A DNA stretch of 64,000 nt from an uncultured Pontibacter sp. (GCF_947499215.1 NZ_CANMNI010000001.1:1-64000), one strand, 5' to 3'. Counted from the first letter of the stretch, positions 44,424 through 53,422 are shown. Notes: generated from the sequence alone by a model not told the origin. A program made the numbers and translations.

Positions 44424-45086
44424 ATGAACGCACTGACACCAGCGCAACTGAATGCGGAGTTTCTAAAGCATTTCATGCCCGAAACGTTATACCTGCTCGA
44501 TGTGGATCAGCAACCTGTTGTTAGTGCGCCTGAGCCTGTAACCGAAGTACCGGTACTTGAAAAAGCTCAGCCTGTAGTTTCAGGAGTGCAGGCACCAAGC
44601 CCTGCTGATGAAGAGCTTACCGCCCCTACTCCAACAGCTACACCTGCAGCCGCTATACCTAAACTGCCGAAAATTGAGCCAACAACGCAGCCAAAGTCGT
44701 TTGACCTGATTGGAGAAAACCGCAAAGGTCTGATCGTGCTGGTTACGCTGCCGGACTCAGAATTTAGAGCTTTGCCGCAATCCCAGTTCCTGACTAAGAT
44801 TCTGGCTGCCATTGGTTTCGGTCCGAGCGATGTTGCATTTGTAAACAATGTGTCAGGTGCCATCACCAAATTTGAAGCCCTGCGCGACACCACGAAGACC
44901 AACTACATCATCAGCTTCGCCAGTCGCCTTGACACGGATCTGCCGCATGAGAAGTTCACCCTTTATAATCCTGTGCCTGTAGATAGTGTGCCAGTAGTTT
45001 TCTCACAGTCTCTGGCGGTGCTGGACGGGGATCAGGAGCAGAAGAAAATGCTGTGGGGAGCCTTGCAGCGGGTATTTAAGAAATAG
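44424..45086 (+). CDS. Unassigned protein, possible divergent DNA polymerase III psi-like subunit
   Basis: 220 aa. No signal peptide. It has a short N-terminal helix (AQLNAEFLKHFMPETLYLLD, residues 7-26), a Pro/Ala/Glu-rich linker (~30-90) and a compact C-terminal domain. The C-terminal layout is strand LIVLVTLPDSE near 102, helix SQFLTKILAAIGFGPSDV near 117-134, strand VAFVN, strand TNYIISFA and a final amphipathic helix EQKKMLWGALQRVF. This order resembles HolD (psi): an N-terminal clamp-loader-binding peptide, then an UDG-like alpha/beta domain ending in a Leu-Trp-rich helix. This is my inference from pattern, with weak identity; it may simply be a conserved hypothetical. It lies 15 bp after the thioesterase gene and is followed by a terminator at 45212. 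Confidence 0.7.
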   Translation: MNALTPAQLNAEFLKHFMPETLYLLDVDQQPVVSAPEPVTEVPVLEKAQPVVSGVQAPSPADEELTAPTPTATPAAAIPKLPKIEPTTQPKSFDLIGENRKGLIVLVTLPDSEFRALPQSQFLTKILAAIGFGPSDVAFVNNVSGAITKFEALRDTTKTNYIISFASRLDTDLPHEKFTLYNPVPVDSVPVVFSQSLAVLDGDQEQKKMLWGALQRVFKK

Positions 45087-45110
45087 AGTAAACTAACTTT
45101 CATTATTGAA

Positions 45111-45176
45111 GAATCTTGTTTGCATAAAGCAAATGCTTATCCTCTAGGGGTAGAGCCCTCTTATTTAGCCAAGATC
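45111..45176. repeat. Possible remnant of the palindromic element seen at 52419
   Basis: The 13-mer GAATCTTGTTTGC at 45111-45123 and CCAAGATC at 45169-45176 also occur, in the same order, in the element at 52419-52511 (52449-52461 and 52490-52497). Spacing differs (45 versus 28 bases). The outer TGTCAT arms are absent here. Confidence 0.4.
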
Positions 45177-45211
45177 CGCGCGGGATAACAGATTTTTTTA
45201 AACTTCATGTA

Positions 45212-45254
45212 AAAAAGCGAAAGCCCTTCCAAACTGGAAGGGCTTTCGCTTTTT
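45212..45254. terminator. Bidirectional terminator, psi-like gene / TlpA-like gene
   Basis: Perfect 20-bp stem beginning AAAAAGCGAAAGCCC with a three-base loop (AAC) and A- and T-rich ends. It is the strongest hairpin in the window, between the genes ending at 45086 and 45276. Confidence 0.92.
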
Positions 45255-45275
45255 ATTCATTACTCTAATAAAGGA

Positions 45276-46388
45276 CTAATTTACAAGCGAAGCAATCTTC
45301 TCTTCCAACTCCTCTCCTCTTAGGCCTTTGGCGATAATCTTACCTTCTTTGTCTAACAAGATTGTTTGCGGGATGGCGTCTACTTGGTATAGTTGTGCGG
45401 CAGAGCTTTCCCAGCCTTTCAGGTCTGACACCTGCGGCCAAGTGAGCTTGTCATCGGCAATGGCTTTTAACCACTTCTCTCTTGACTGATCAAGTGATAC
45501 ACCAAAAATTTCGAAGCCTTTGTCTTTGTACTCATTGTACATACGCACCACATTCGGGTTTTCTTTGCGGCACGGAGCGCACCAACTTGCCCAGAAGTCG
45601 ATAAGCACATACTTACCGCGAAGAGAGGACAGAGCGATACTTCCGCCTTCCGGCGTTGGCAGTGAAAAGTCAGGTGCAACCGAGCCAATAGCTGTACTGC
45701 GCATAGACTCCAGACGCTTGTTTAGCAAAGCCGTATACTTTGAATCCGGAATTTTCTCGGAGTAAAGTGTCGCCATGCTGTCAGCAAAAGAAAAATCAGT
45801 CTGAGGGTTGATCAGGTTAAGCGTACCAAAAGCTGACACGATTGAACCCGGATGCTGGGCGAGGAAGTTCTTCAACTCCTTCTGCATGGCTAGGTATTGC
45901 TGACGGTATCCTTCTGCTTCTTCGGTCTTGCCTTCTGCCATTGCTTGGTTGAACTTCTGGCTCAGTTCCGCTTCTTTCTGTCGCGAATCATTCACCATTT
46001 TGTTCAGCTGCTGGAACAATTCTGAATCCTCTGACCCTTCTATTTTAGCTGTACCATTTAGATCGCTGGCGTCGGCTTCTACTTTGATCTTTTTGTTCTC
46101 CAGCACTAGCATCATCCCATTCTGCTGATCAAGTCCTAGTCTGTAAAACGTTGGCTCTTTTACCGTACCCTCAAATAGAAAGCTACCGTCCTGACCGATA
46201 TTTGCGGTGTCGCGGGCAATAAACTGCTGCTCACCCAGTTCGAACAGGTAAATTTGACCCGGAGTGGCATTCTGCAATTTGCCTTCTATGGTATAGGCAC
46301 TGCCATTAGTAGCAGTTTTATTGCCTTGGCAACCAGCCATCAGCGCTGCCGCTGAAGCAAGTATTACATACTTTTTTAGCTTCATCAT
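45276..46388 (-). CDS. TlpA-family thiol-disulfide reductase lipoprotein with DUF4369 domain
   Basis: 370 aa. The N-terminus ILASAAALMAGCQG is a lipoprotein signal (Cys near residue 20). Residues ~30-130 resemble DUF4369, with beta-strands such as YTIEGKLQNATPGQIYLFEL. A charged helical linker (~130-200) precedes a thioredoxin-fold domain from ~235, with VLIDFWASWCAPCRKENPNV carrying the CxxC active site (Cys near 266 and 269) and a cis-Pro loop (VDAIPQTILLD). This layout is common in Bacteroidota. It probably acts in periplasmic disulfide exchange, for example in cytochrome maturation or protein folding. No partner gene is adjacent, and a strong terminator follows. Confidence 0.93.
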   Translation of the reverse strand: MMKLKKYVILASAAALMAGCQGNKTATNGSAYTIEGKLQNATPGQIYLFELGEQQFIARDTANIGQDGSFLFEGTVKEPTFYRLGLDQQNGMMLVLENKKIKVEADASDLNGTAKIEGSEDSELFQQLNKMVNDSRQKEAELSQKFNQAMAEGKTEEAEGYRQQYLAMQKELKNFLAQHPGSIVSAFGTLNLINPQTDFSFADSMATLYSEKIPDSKYTALLNKRLESMRSTAIGSVAPDFSLPTPEGGSIALSSLRGKYVLIDFWASWCAPCRKENPNVVRMYNEYKDKGFEIFGVSLDQSREKWLKAIADDKLTWPQVSDLKGWESSAAQLYQVDAIPQTILLDKEGKIIAKGLRGEELEEKIASLVN

Positions 46389-46520
46389 TTCTGTAGGTTG
46401 ATTTATTAAATATAGCTAACCGTATTGCTGCTATCAATTTTATGCGATGAATGACTTTGAATACGCGACATAAGACATAGCTTTTGTTTAACTGAGAGTA
46501 CTGTGACTCACGTCTTGTAT

Positions 46521-47975
46521 CTATTTGAGTCCTTCCTGCAACAGCTGGTTGGCTACTTTCGGGTCGGCTTTGCCTTTGGTCTTTTTCATGATCTCACCCA
46601 TGAACATACCTACCAGCGACTTCTTACCCGCTTTGTACTCCTCCACTTTCTGCGGATTGGCAGCCAGTACTTCAGCCACAATAACCTTGAGGGAATCCGA
46701 GTCAGATTCCTGCAGCAGGTTCTGCTCCTCGGCAACTTGGTGCGCAGGTATACCCGGATTCTCCAGCATGTAAGGGAAAATCTTTTTAGCGGCAACCGAG
46801 TGGCTTACCTTGTTCTCATCTACCAGTGCAATGATCTCGGCAATAGCGTGCGGCTGTAGCGGGAAATCTTTGATGTGCAGTTGCAGCTCATTCAAATAGG
46901 ACTTCACCGGACCGGTTACCCAGTTAGCGGCACCTTTGTAGTTTTGGGTATACTTGCAAAGCTCGTCATAGTATAGCGCGATCTCTTTTGCATCGGTCAA
47001 CACACCCGCGTCATACTCTGACAGGCCAAACTCCTCTGTGAAGCGCTTGTAAAGTTCCTGTGGCAGACTTGGCATTGTTTCCTTTATACGCTCCAGCCAC
47101 TCCTGCTCGATCACCAAAGGTGGCAGATCCGGCTCTGGGAAGTAACGGTAGTCGTTTAGCGTTTCTTTTGAACGCATGGCCGTCGTCGTGCCTGTGTTCG
47201 CATCGAAGTTGCGGGTTTCCGAATCAATTTTGCCGCCGTTCTCGATCACCATGATCTGGCGCTCAATCTCGTGCTCAATGGCACGCTGCACGTTGCGGAA
47301 CGAGTTCATGTTCTTCACCTCTACTTTGGTTCCCCAAAGCGGCGAGTCCTTCAGCATCACCGAAATGTTGGCATCGCAACGCAGCGAGCCTTCTTCCATG
47401 TTGCCGTCGCAGATCTCTAGGTAACGCACCAAACGACGGATTTCCGTCAGGTAGTTGTAAGCTTCCTCTGAATCACGGATGTCTGGCTCAGACACAATTT
47501 CAATCAGCGGTACCCCGGCACGGTTTAGGTCAATGAGTGTTTCTACTTCACCGGCCAAGTGCATGGATTTACCTGCGTCTTCCTCCATGTGAATGCGCGT
47601 AATGCCAATGCGCTTGTCATTGCCTTCAGCGTCTTTTACATCCAGATAACCAGCTGTACAAATTGGTGTCTTGTCTTGCGTGATCTGGTAGCCTTTCGGA
47701 AGGTCTGGGTAGAAGTAGTTTTTGCGGGCATAGATGTTGTAACGTCTGATTTCGCAGTTAGTGGCCAGTCCCATTTTCACGGCCATCTCCACCACGGTCT
47801 TGTTAATGCGTGGCAAAGTACCCGGGTGGCCCAATGTGATCACGCTCAGGTTGGTATTCGGCATCACGCCATACTCTGTAGAGTCAGAAGAATAGGCCTT
47901 ACTCTCCGTCAACAGCTGGGCGTGTACCTCCAGACCGATAATCGCTTGGTATTTGTCTCTTATTGCTTTATCCAT
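46521..47975 (-). CDS. gatB: Aspartyl/glutamyl-tRNA(Asn/Gln) amidotransferase subunit B
   Basis: 484 aa. It activates the misacylated Glu-tRNA(Gln) or Asp-tRNA(Asn) and receives ammonia from GatA, so the window implies indirect amidation of tRNA. The family opening YQAIIGLEVHAQLLT (residues 9-23), NTNLSVITLGHPGTLP near 40, YFYPDLPKGYQITQ near 85, and the internal EGSLRCDANISV near 198 are intact. The C-terminal tail domain ends QLLQEGLK. gatA and gatC are not in this window. It follows alaS by 82 bp on the same strand, separated by a hairpin-forming spacer. Confidence 0.96.
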   Translation of the reverse strand: MDKAIRDKYQAIIGLEVHAQLLTESKAYSSDSTEYGVMPNTNLSVITLGHPGTLPRINKTVVEMAVKMGLATNCEIRRYNIYARKNYFYPDLPKGYQITQDKTPICTAGYLDVKDAEGNDKRIGITRIHMEEDAGKSMHLAGEVETLIDLNRAGVPLIEIVSEPDIRDSEEAYNYLTEIRRLVRYLEICDGNMEEGSLRCDANISVMLKDSPLWGTKVEVKNMNSFRNVQRAIEHEIERQIMVIENGGKIDSETRNFDANTGTTTAMRSKETLNDYRYFPEPDLPPLVIEQEWLERIKETMPSLPQELYKRFTEEFGLSEYDAGVLTDAKEIALYYDELCKYTQNYKGAANWVTGPVKSYLNELQLHIKDFPLQPHAIAEIIALVDENKVSHSVAAKKIFPYMLENPGIPAHQVAEEQNLLQESDSDSLKVIVAEVLAANPQKVEEYKAGKKSLVGMFMGEIMKKTKGKADPKVANQLLQEGLK

Positions 47976-47992
47976 TGTCTAATTAAGAATGA

Positions 47993-48040
47993 ATAGTGAG
48001 TAATGAATAATATCCGAAGAAATCATCCATTACTCACTAT
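47993..48040. repeat. Hairpin-forming repeat between alaS and gatB
   Basis: ATAGTGAGTAATG (47993-48005) and CATTACTCACTAT (48028-48040) are exact 13-bp reverse complements with a 22-base loop. The sequence continues in ATTACTCATTAATCATTACCC units up to the alaS stop codon at 48058, a degenerate tandem pattern typical of Bacteroidota spacers. The hairpin would lie in the alaS-gatB mRNA. Confidence 0.75.
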
Positions 48041-48057
48041 CGATTACTCATTAATCA

Positions 48058-50694
48058 TTACCCATTAATAATTGATTTCACCAGTTCTTCGGCCTTGGCT
48101 GGCACAGCCTGCAAACCAGAAGCGTCTTTACCACCTGCCGTGGCATAGAACGGTTGTCCGCCGCCGCCGCCTTTGATCTCTTTGGCGAGTTCACGCACCA
48201 TCTGGCTGGCGTTCAGTTTACGGTCCGAAACCAGATTGTCCGATAGCATGACCGCAATCTGTGGCTTACCGTCAATTTCAGCGGCCAGCACCAGTACTAG
48301 ATTGTCCACGGCCTGACGCATATCGAAAGCCAGTTTCTTCAGGTAGTCGGCTGTGCTCACATCTACTTTTTCGGCCACAAAGTTCACACCGTCTATAGAC
48401 TGAGCTTTCTGCACCAGACTTTCTTTCAGCGTAGTCAGTTGCTTCAGCTCGAATTGCTCGAGTTGCTTCTGGAGAGCCTTGTTGTCTTCCTGTAGCTTCT
48501 GCACGGCGCTTGAAATGTTGCTGTGTGTGCCGAGTACTTCGCGCACGGCGTTGAGCTCGTTTAGCTGTTGCTGCATGTATTCTTCCGCAGACGCAGCCGT
48601 AGTTGCTTCGATACGGCGAACGCCAGCGGCTACGGAGCTTTCAGAAAGTATTTTGAAATAGCCAATCTCGCCTGTGTTGTACACGTGCGTGCCGCCGCAA
48701 AGCTCTACCGAGTGGTCACGGTCAAAGGCAATCACGCGGACAAACTCGCCGTATTTCTCGCCGAAGAGTGCCATGGCACCCATTTCTTTGGCTTCGGCAA
48801 TCGGAATATTACGTTGCTCCTCCAATGGTATAGCCTGACGCACACGCTCGTTCACGATGGTCTCTACCTCACGCAGTTGCTCGTCGGTTACTTTAGAGAA
48901 ATGCGAGAAGTCGAAACGGAGCACTTTCTCATTTACCAGTGAGCCTTTTTGCTGTACGTGCTCGCCTAAAACTTTACGTAAAGCGGCATGTAGTAAATGT
49001 GTAGCGGAGTGGTTTTTACGAATCAGGTTGCGGCGCTCAAAGTCCACCTCACTTCTGAACGTAGCTTCTACGTGCTGCGGCAATTTCGCCACGATTTGCA
49101 GAATCAGGTCATTCTCTTTCTTCGTGTCCAGCACCTCGATTTGCTCGGTCGCTGAAATCAGGTAACCGGTATCGCCCACCTGTCCGCCGCTCTCGGCATA
49201 GAACGGGGTGCGGTCCAGCACGATGTGGTACTCGCTCTTAGTCTTGGTCTTTACCTGACGGTAGCGCACAATGTGTGAATCAGCTATGTCATGCTCATAA
49301 CCCAAAAACTCCGTCTCCACGTCCGGCTGAATGATCACCCAGTCGCTTTGCTCCTGCGCCGAAGCGTTGCGGGAGCGGTTTTTCTGTTGCTCCATCTCCA
49401 CAGCGAAACCAGCCTCGTCCACTTTCAGGCCTTTTTCACGGGCAATCAGGGCGGTAAGGTCCAGCGGGAAACCAAAAGTATCATACAGTTCGAAGGCTGT
49501 TTTGCCGTCGATGGTATGGTGGTTCTCTTTGAATTTGTGCTCCAATGCGTCCAGTCGCTTCAAGCCATTCTCCAAGGTACGCAGGAAGGCGTTCTCCTCT
49601 TCCTCTATCACGCGCTGCACAAAGCTTAGCTGGGCGTTGAGTTCAGGGAACACGTGCGCCATCTGGTCAGCCAGTACGGCCGCTAGTTTGTACAGGAAAG
49701 GCTTTTTAAAGTCAAGGAAAGTGAAGCTATACCTAACCGCACGGCGCAGGATACGACGGATCACATAACCGGCCTTGTTGTTAGACGGTAACTGTCCGTC
49801 CGAAATCGCAAAAGCGATGGCACGGATGTGATCGGCCATTACACGAATGGCAATGTCGGTCTTCTCATTCTCGCCGTAAGTCACGCCAGCTTCTTTAGCA
49901 ATGAACTGAATCAGCGGCTGGAAAACGTCGGTGTCGTAGTTGGAACGCTTGCCCTGAATGGCCATGCATAAACGCTCGAAGCCCATACCTGTATCGACGT
50001 GCTGCGCAGGTAGTTTTACCAGCGAGCCGTCAGCCAGACGGTTGAACTCCATGAATACGTTGTTCCAGATTTCGACTACCTGAGGGTGGTCAGCATTCAC
50101 AAGCGTCTTGCCGTCCACCTGCGCACGCTCTTCGTCGGTACGTAAGTCCACGTGTATCTCCGAGCAGGGACCGCAAGGACCTGTATCGCCCATCTCCCAG
50201 AAGTTATCCTTCTTGTTGCCCATCAAAATGCGGTCTTCTGCAATCATAGACTTCCAGATGTCAAAAGCTTCCTGATCCATCGGCAGGTTCTCGGAGTCAT
50301 CGCCTTGGAACACCGACACGTACAGCCTGTCTTTCGGCAACTGGTATACCTCCGTCAACAGTTCCCATGACCACGCAAGCGCTTCTTTCTTAAAATAGTC
50401 GCCAAAAGACCAGTTGCCCAGCATCTCGAACATGGTGTGGTGGTAGGTGTCGTAGCCTACTTCCTCCAGGTCGTTGTGCTTGCCCGATACGCGCAGACAT
50501 TTCTGGGTGTCGGCGATGCGCTTGGACGGCGCTGGTTTGTTGCCCAGAAAGTAATCCTTGAACGGCGCCATACCTGAGTTGATAAACATCAGGGTGGGGT
50601 CATCTTTTACCACAAGGGGTGCTGACGGCACAATCTGGTGCTGCCGTTGCGCGAAGAAGTCAAGAAACTTTTGTCTAATCTCAGCTGAGTTCAT
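48058..50694 (-). CDS. alaS: Alanyl-tRNA synthetase
   Basis: 878 aa, the full bacterial length (E. coli AlaS 876 aa). The class II catalytic core occupies ~1-450, with NSAEIRQKFLDFFAQRQHQI at residues 2-21 and the SGMAPFKDYFLG motif near 40. The editing domain follows, with the zinc-type motif SATHLLHAALRKVLG near 565 and CGGTHVYNTGEI near 665. Then comes the C-terminal C-Ala domain with the Gly-rich KGGGGGQPFYATAGGKD near 845. It charges tRNA(Ala) and removes mischarged Ser/Gly. All domains are present. gatB follows downstream, and a 203-bp gap separates it from the divergent MerR gene. Confidence 0.97.
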   Translation of the reverse strand: MNSAEIRQKFLDFFAQRQHQIVPSAPLVVKDDPTLMFINSGMAPFKDYFLGNKPAPSKRIADTQKCLRVSGKHNDLEEVGYDTYHHTMFEMLGNWSFGDYFKKEALAWSWELLTEVYQLPKDRLYVSVFQGDDSENLPMDQEAFDIWKSMIAEDRILMGNKKDNFWEMGDTGPCGPCSEIHVDLRTDEERAQVDGKTLVNADHPQVVEIWNNVFMEFNRLADGSLVKLPAQHVDTGMGFERLCMAIQGKRSNYDTDVFQPLIQFIAKEAGVTYGENEKTDIAIRVMADHIRAIAFAISDGQLPSNNKAGYVIRRILRRAVRYSFTFLDFKKPFLYKLAAVLADQMAHVFPELNAQLSFVQRVIEEEENAFLRTLENGLKRLDALEHKFKENHHTIDGKTAFELYDTFGFPLDLTALIAREKGLKVDEAGFAVEMEQQKNRSRNASAQEQSDWVIIQPDVETEFLGYEHDIADSHIVRYRQVKTKTKSEYHIVLDRTPFYAESGGQVGDTGYLISATEQIEVLDTKKENDLILQIVAKLPQHVEATFRSEVDFERRNLIRKNHSATHLLHAALRKVLGEHVQQKGSLVNEKVLRFDFSHFSKVTDEQLREVETIVNERVRQAIPLEEQRNIPIAEAKEMGAMALFGEKYGEFVRVIAFDRDHSVELCGGTHVYNTGEIGYFKILSESSVAAGVRRIEATTAASAEEYMQQQLNELNAVREVLGTHSNISSAVQKLQEDNKALQKQLEQFELKQLTTLKESLVQKAQSIDGVNFVAEKVDVSTADYLKKLAFDMRQAVDNLVLVLAAEIDGKPQIAVMLSDNLVSDRKLNASQMVRELAKEIKGGGGGQPFYATAGGKDASGLQAVPAKAEELVKSIING

Positions 50695-50897
50695 CTATGA
50701 GTATTAAGCCTTTAGATACAATCTGCTATACTTGTTGTTTAATAACAAAAAATATAGAATTTTTGCCTTACAGAAACAGCCCTTTCGGGCATTGCTTACG
50801 CGGGCCTGCATTAGGGCAAAAGTAGCAATTTTAGCCGTAATTGTGTGTGCTATACCCGAAAATTAGTGCTGTTGGCCTATACATTGAAACCGACACT

Positions 50898-51245
50898 ATG
50901 CCATATAAAGAAAAAGAAATCGAAAAACAGTACTACACCATCGGTGAAGTAGCTGCCATATTTGACGTTGCCCCTTCGCTCATCCGCTTCTGGGAGACTG
51001 AGTTTGACCAACTGAAGCCGAAGAAAAACAAGAAAGGTAACCGCCAGTACACCGTCAAGGACATTGAAGAACTGCGCTCCGTGTACCACTTAGTGAAAGA
51101 GCGTGGCTTTACTATACAAGGCGCCAAGGAAGTGCTCAAGAATAAATCGGTGCAGACCAAGGATAAGATCGAGATCATCAATTCGCTGGAAAAGGTGCGT
51201 TCGTTTTTAGTTGGAATCAAGGAGCAGCTGAACACCAAAAGCTAA
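50898..51245 (+). CDS. MerR-family transcriptional regulator
   Basis: 115 aa from the ATG at 50898. An in-frame TTG at 50841 would prepend 19 residues that do not fit the family, and the HTH starts soon after this Met. The MerR winged helix-turn-helix is clear: YYTIGEVAAIFDVAPSLIRF near residues 11-30, WETEFDQLKPKKNKKGNRQY near 31-50 and a dimerisation helix (EELRSVYHLVKERGFTIQGA). The C-terminal effector domain is absent, so this is a short MerR form that may act without a small-molecule ligand. dprA follows after 18 bp, suggesting co-transcription. The target operators are unknown. Confidence 0.93.
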   Translation: MPYKEKEIEKQYYTIGEVAAIFDVAPSLIRFWETEFDQLKPKKNKKGNRQYTVKDIEELRSVYHLVKERGFTIQGAKEVLKNKSVQTKDKIEIINSLEKVRSFLVGIKEQLNTKS

Positions 51246-51263
51246 GCCTGCGTACCTTGATGC

Positions 51264-52385
51264 ATGTCACAGGAAGCCCAATTTGAAGTAGCCCTTTCGT
51301 TTCTACCCCACATCGGCGATCAGCTGACGAAGGTGCTGGTGAGTTATTGCGGCTCCGCCAAAGCCGTGTTCGATACGCCCGTTGTCAAACTGATGAAGGT
51401 GCCAGGCGTAGGTGAAAAGGTAGCCAAAAGCATTCGCGACAATGGCCGTCACGCTTTGGTGGAAGCTGAAGACGTCCTGAAAAAGGCTTCTGACAAGCAT
51501 GTGCAGTTGCTTTTTTATACCTCTTCTAAGTACCCAAACCGACTCAAGCAACTGCCAGACGCACCGCCTCTCCTCTATTTCAGGGGCAACTCCGACTTAA
51601 ACCATCGCCGCATTATCAGCATTGTAGGCACCCGTAAACCAACTAGTTATGGGCAAGCCACGACCGAGCGTATTGTAGAAGAGCTCAAGCCCTACAACGT
51701 GATGATTGTAAGCGGTCTGGCCTACGGAATTGACATTGCCGCGCACCGAGCCGCTTTACAGGCTGGACTTCCCACCATCGGCGTGATGGCCTCGGGGCCC
51801 GACACCATATACCCGGGCGTGCACAAGAAGTATGCTGAGAAAATGCTTGAGCAGGGCGGCGTTATAACCGAAAACACCTTCGGTACCAAACCCGATGCAC
51901 CCCGTTTTCCGGCCCGTAACCGTATAATAGCCGGTATGTCGGACTGTACCATCGTCATAGAAGCGGCATTCAAGAGCGGCACGCTGATCACTGCTGACAT
52001 CGCCCACAGCTACGACAAGGAAGTAATGGCCGTACCCGGAAATATCAACTCCCCCATGTCAGAAGGTACCAACTGGCTGATAAAGTCACACAAAGCGGCC
52101 GTACTTACCTCTACACAAGATCTGATCGAGTTGCTCAACTGGGATATGGAAGACAAACTGGCCTCCAAACGAGCTTCCGCTATTCCTGCGCTCGACCCAG
52201 CGGATTTCACGCCCGAAGAAATGCAGGTGCTGCAGGTACTGATCCAATCGGGCGAAGAGCAAATGGATAATCTGGGCTGGAAGGCGCAAGTGCCAGTCAG
52301 TCAGCTGGCCTCCGTGCTTTTAGCGTTGGAATTTAAAGGGATGGTGAAAGCTCTGCCGGGGAAGAGATTTGCGCTGATACGGTGA
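51264..52385 (+). CDS. dprA: DNA-processing protein DprA
   Basis: 373 aa. Recombination mediator that loads RecA on incoming single-stranded DNA during natural transformation. An N-terminal HhH/SAM-like region (~1-70) precedes the Rossmann-like DprA domain (~105-290), with ISIVGTRKPTSYGQATTERI near 118, MIVSGLAYGIDIAAHRAAL near 150 and MASGPDTIYPGVHKK near 175. The ENTFGTKPDAPRFPARNRII segment near 205 is also present. The C-terminal DprA winged-helix domain (~310-373) has PVSQLASVLLALEFKGMV. Intact DprA fits natural competence but is also conserved in non-competent species. It lies 18 bp after the MerR gene. Confidence 0.95.
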   Translation: MSQEAQFEVALSFLPHIGDQLTKVLVSYCGSAKAVFDTPVVKLMKVPGVGEKVAKSIRDNGRHALVEAEDVLKKASDKHVQLLFYTSSKYPNRLKQLPDAPPLLYFRGNSDLNHRRIISIVGTRKPTSYGQATTERIVEELKPYNVMIVSGLAYGIDIAAHRAALQAGLPTIGVMASGPDTIYPGVHKKYAEKMLEQGGVITENTFGTKPDAPRFPARNRIIAGMSDCTIVIEAAFKSGTLITADIAHSYDKEVMAVPGNINSPMSEGTNWLIKSHKAAVLTSTQDLIELLNWDMEDKLASKRASAIPALDPADFTPEEMQVLQVLIQSGEEQMDNLGWKAQVPVSQLASVLLALEFKGMVKALPGKRFALIR

Positions 52386-52418
52386 GAAATAAACAATTTG
52401 GCTCTCTAATTATTTATA

Positions 52419-52511
52419 TGTCATTTTAAATTATGTGTTATTCAGGAGGAATCTTGTTTGCCAGCTTCAATAGCCTTTGCTACTTGCCACCAAGATCTTT
52501 TCAAGATGACA
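52419..52511. repeat. Degenerate palindromic intergenic element (REP/MITE-like)
   Basis: Outer arms TGTCATTTTAAA (52419-52430) and the complement of TCAAGATGACA (52501-52511) begin with the same TGTCAT. Inner arms carry ATCTTG (52451-52456) and CAAGAT (52491-52496). It lies in the gap between dprA and the aminotransferase gene and contains no ORF. A related fragment occurs at 45111. The multi-copy nature cannot be proven from one window. Confidence 0.55.
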
Positions 52512-52573
52512 AAAGGTTTAAGTTTTGATCTTCAAATACTTAACTTTTAACTCTCAACTTTAATCGAAATACC

Positions 52574-53392
52574 TTGCTTCTCTATAACAACACTTTCGTT
52601 CTCCAACAAGATTTGAAACTCCCGATCTCTAACCGGGCCTTTCAGTATAATGATGGTTTTTTTGAAACGATTATGGTCGTGGATGGCAGATTGTGTTTTT
52701 GGGCTGATCATAAAGACCGTATGCGGGAGGCGGCGAGTGCTTTGCAACTCACAATACCTGAATACTTTTGGGACGGAGAACTGGAAGACAACCTGTTACA
52801 GCTAGTCAAACAGCGCAATGCGGTTAAGTTAGGTCGTCTTAAGTTAAAAGTATGGCGTGCTGGTGCAGGACTCTATACCCCACAAACAAATGAAATCGAA
52901 TGGCTGGCGACGGCGGAACCTACTCATCCATTACCTGATGCAGGTATAGAAATCGGGGTTTGCCATAGTGTTACAACTTGCTTATCGCCTTTCTCAAATT
53001 TTAAAGGGCCTCAAGCGCCACTTTATGTGCTGGCAGGTATAGAGCGGCAGACCAAAGGCTTCGATGATTTGCTGTTGTTAAATACTGATGGACACGTGGC
53101 AGAATTGATTTCCTCAAATATCTTCTGGATGAAGGGTGATGTACTCGTTACCTCAGACCTTAAAACAGGTTGTGTGAACGGAATTTTGCGTCGTAACATC
53201 ATTCGCTGGTGCCAGCAGCATAACATAGTAGTACAGGAAGTATTAGCGAAGCCTGAAGAATTGCTGGAGGCAGATAGTGTATTTGGTGCGAATGTGACAG
53301 GTATAAAGCGTATAGCAAGCTTAAAACGCACTGTTTTAACTCACGATGGAAATTTGGAGAATCGTCTTAAAGCAGCGTTACACTTGAAATAG
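52574..53392 (+). CDS. Class IV aminotransferase (PabC/IlvE-like)
   Basis: 272 aa starting with TTG at 52574; in-frame ATGs are absent between an upstream TAA (52541) and here. PLP-dependent fold type IV: the N-terminus NRAFQYNDGFFETIMVVDGR fits the family, and GRLKLKVWRAGAG (near residues 93-105) contains the PLP-binding Lys region. LLLNTDGHVAELISSNIFW near 180-198 is the conserved E..S.N block. It could be aminodeoxychorismate lyase (folate), branched-chain or D-amino-acid aminotransferase; sequence alone cannot choose. The region is AT-rich relative to dprA. A hairpin terminator follows at 53423. Confidence 0.88.
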   Translation: MLLYNNTFVLQQDLKLPISNRAFQYNDGFFETIMVVDGRLCFWADHKDRMREAASALQLTIPEYFWDGELEDNLLQLVKQRNAVKLGRLKLKVWRAGAGLYTPQTNEIEWLATAEPTHPLPDAGIEIGVCHSVTTCLSPFSNFKGPQAPLYVLAGIERQTKGFDDLLLLNTDGHVAELISSNIFWMKGDVLVTSDLKTGCVNGILRRNIIRWCQQHNIVVQEVLAKPEELLEADSVFGANVTGIKRIASLKRTVLTHDGNLENRLKAALHLK

Positions 53393-53422
53393 CTGCTAAA
53401 TAATTACTATTTTTTTATTATG

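Noticed and set aside
47976..48057. Possible CRISPR-like repeat array in the alaS-gatB spacer.
   Set aside because: The units are degenerate, under 15 bp, without uniform spacers, and no cas gene is present.
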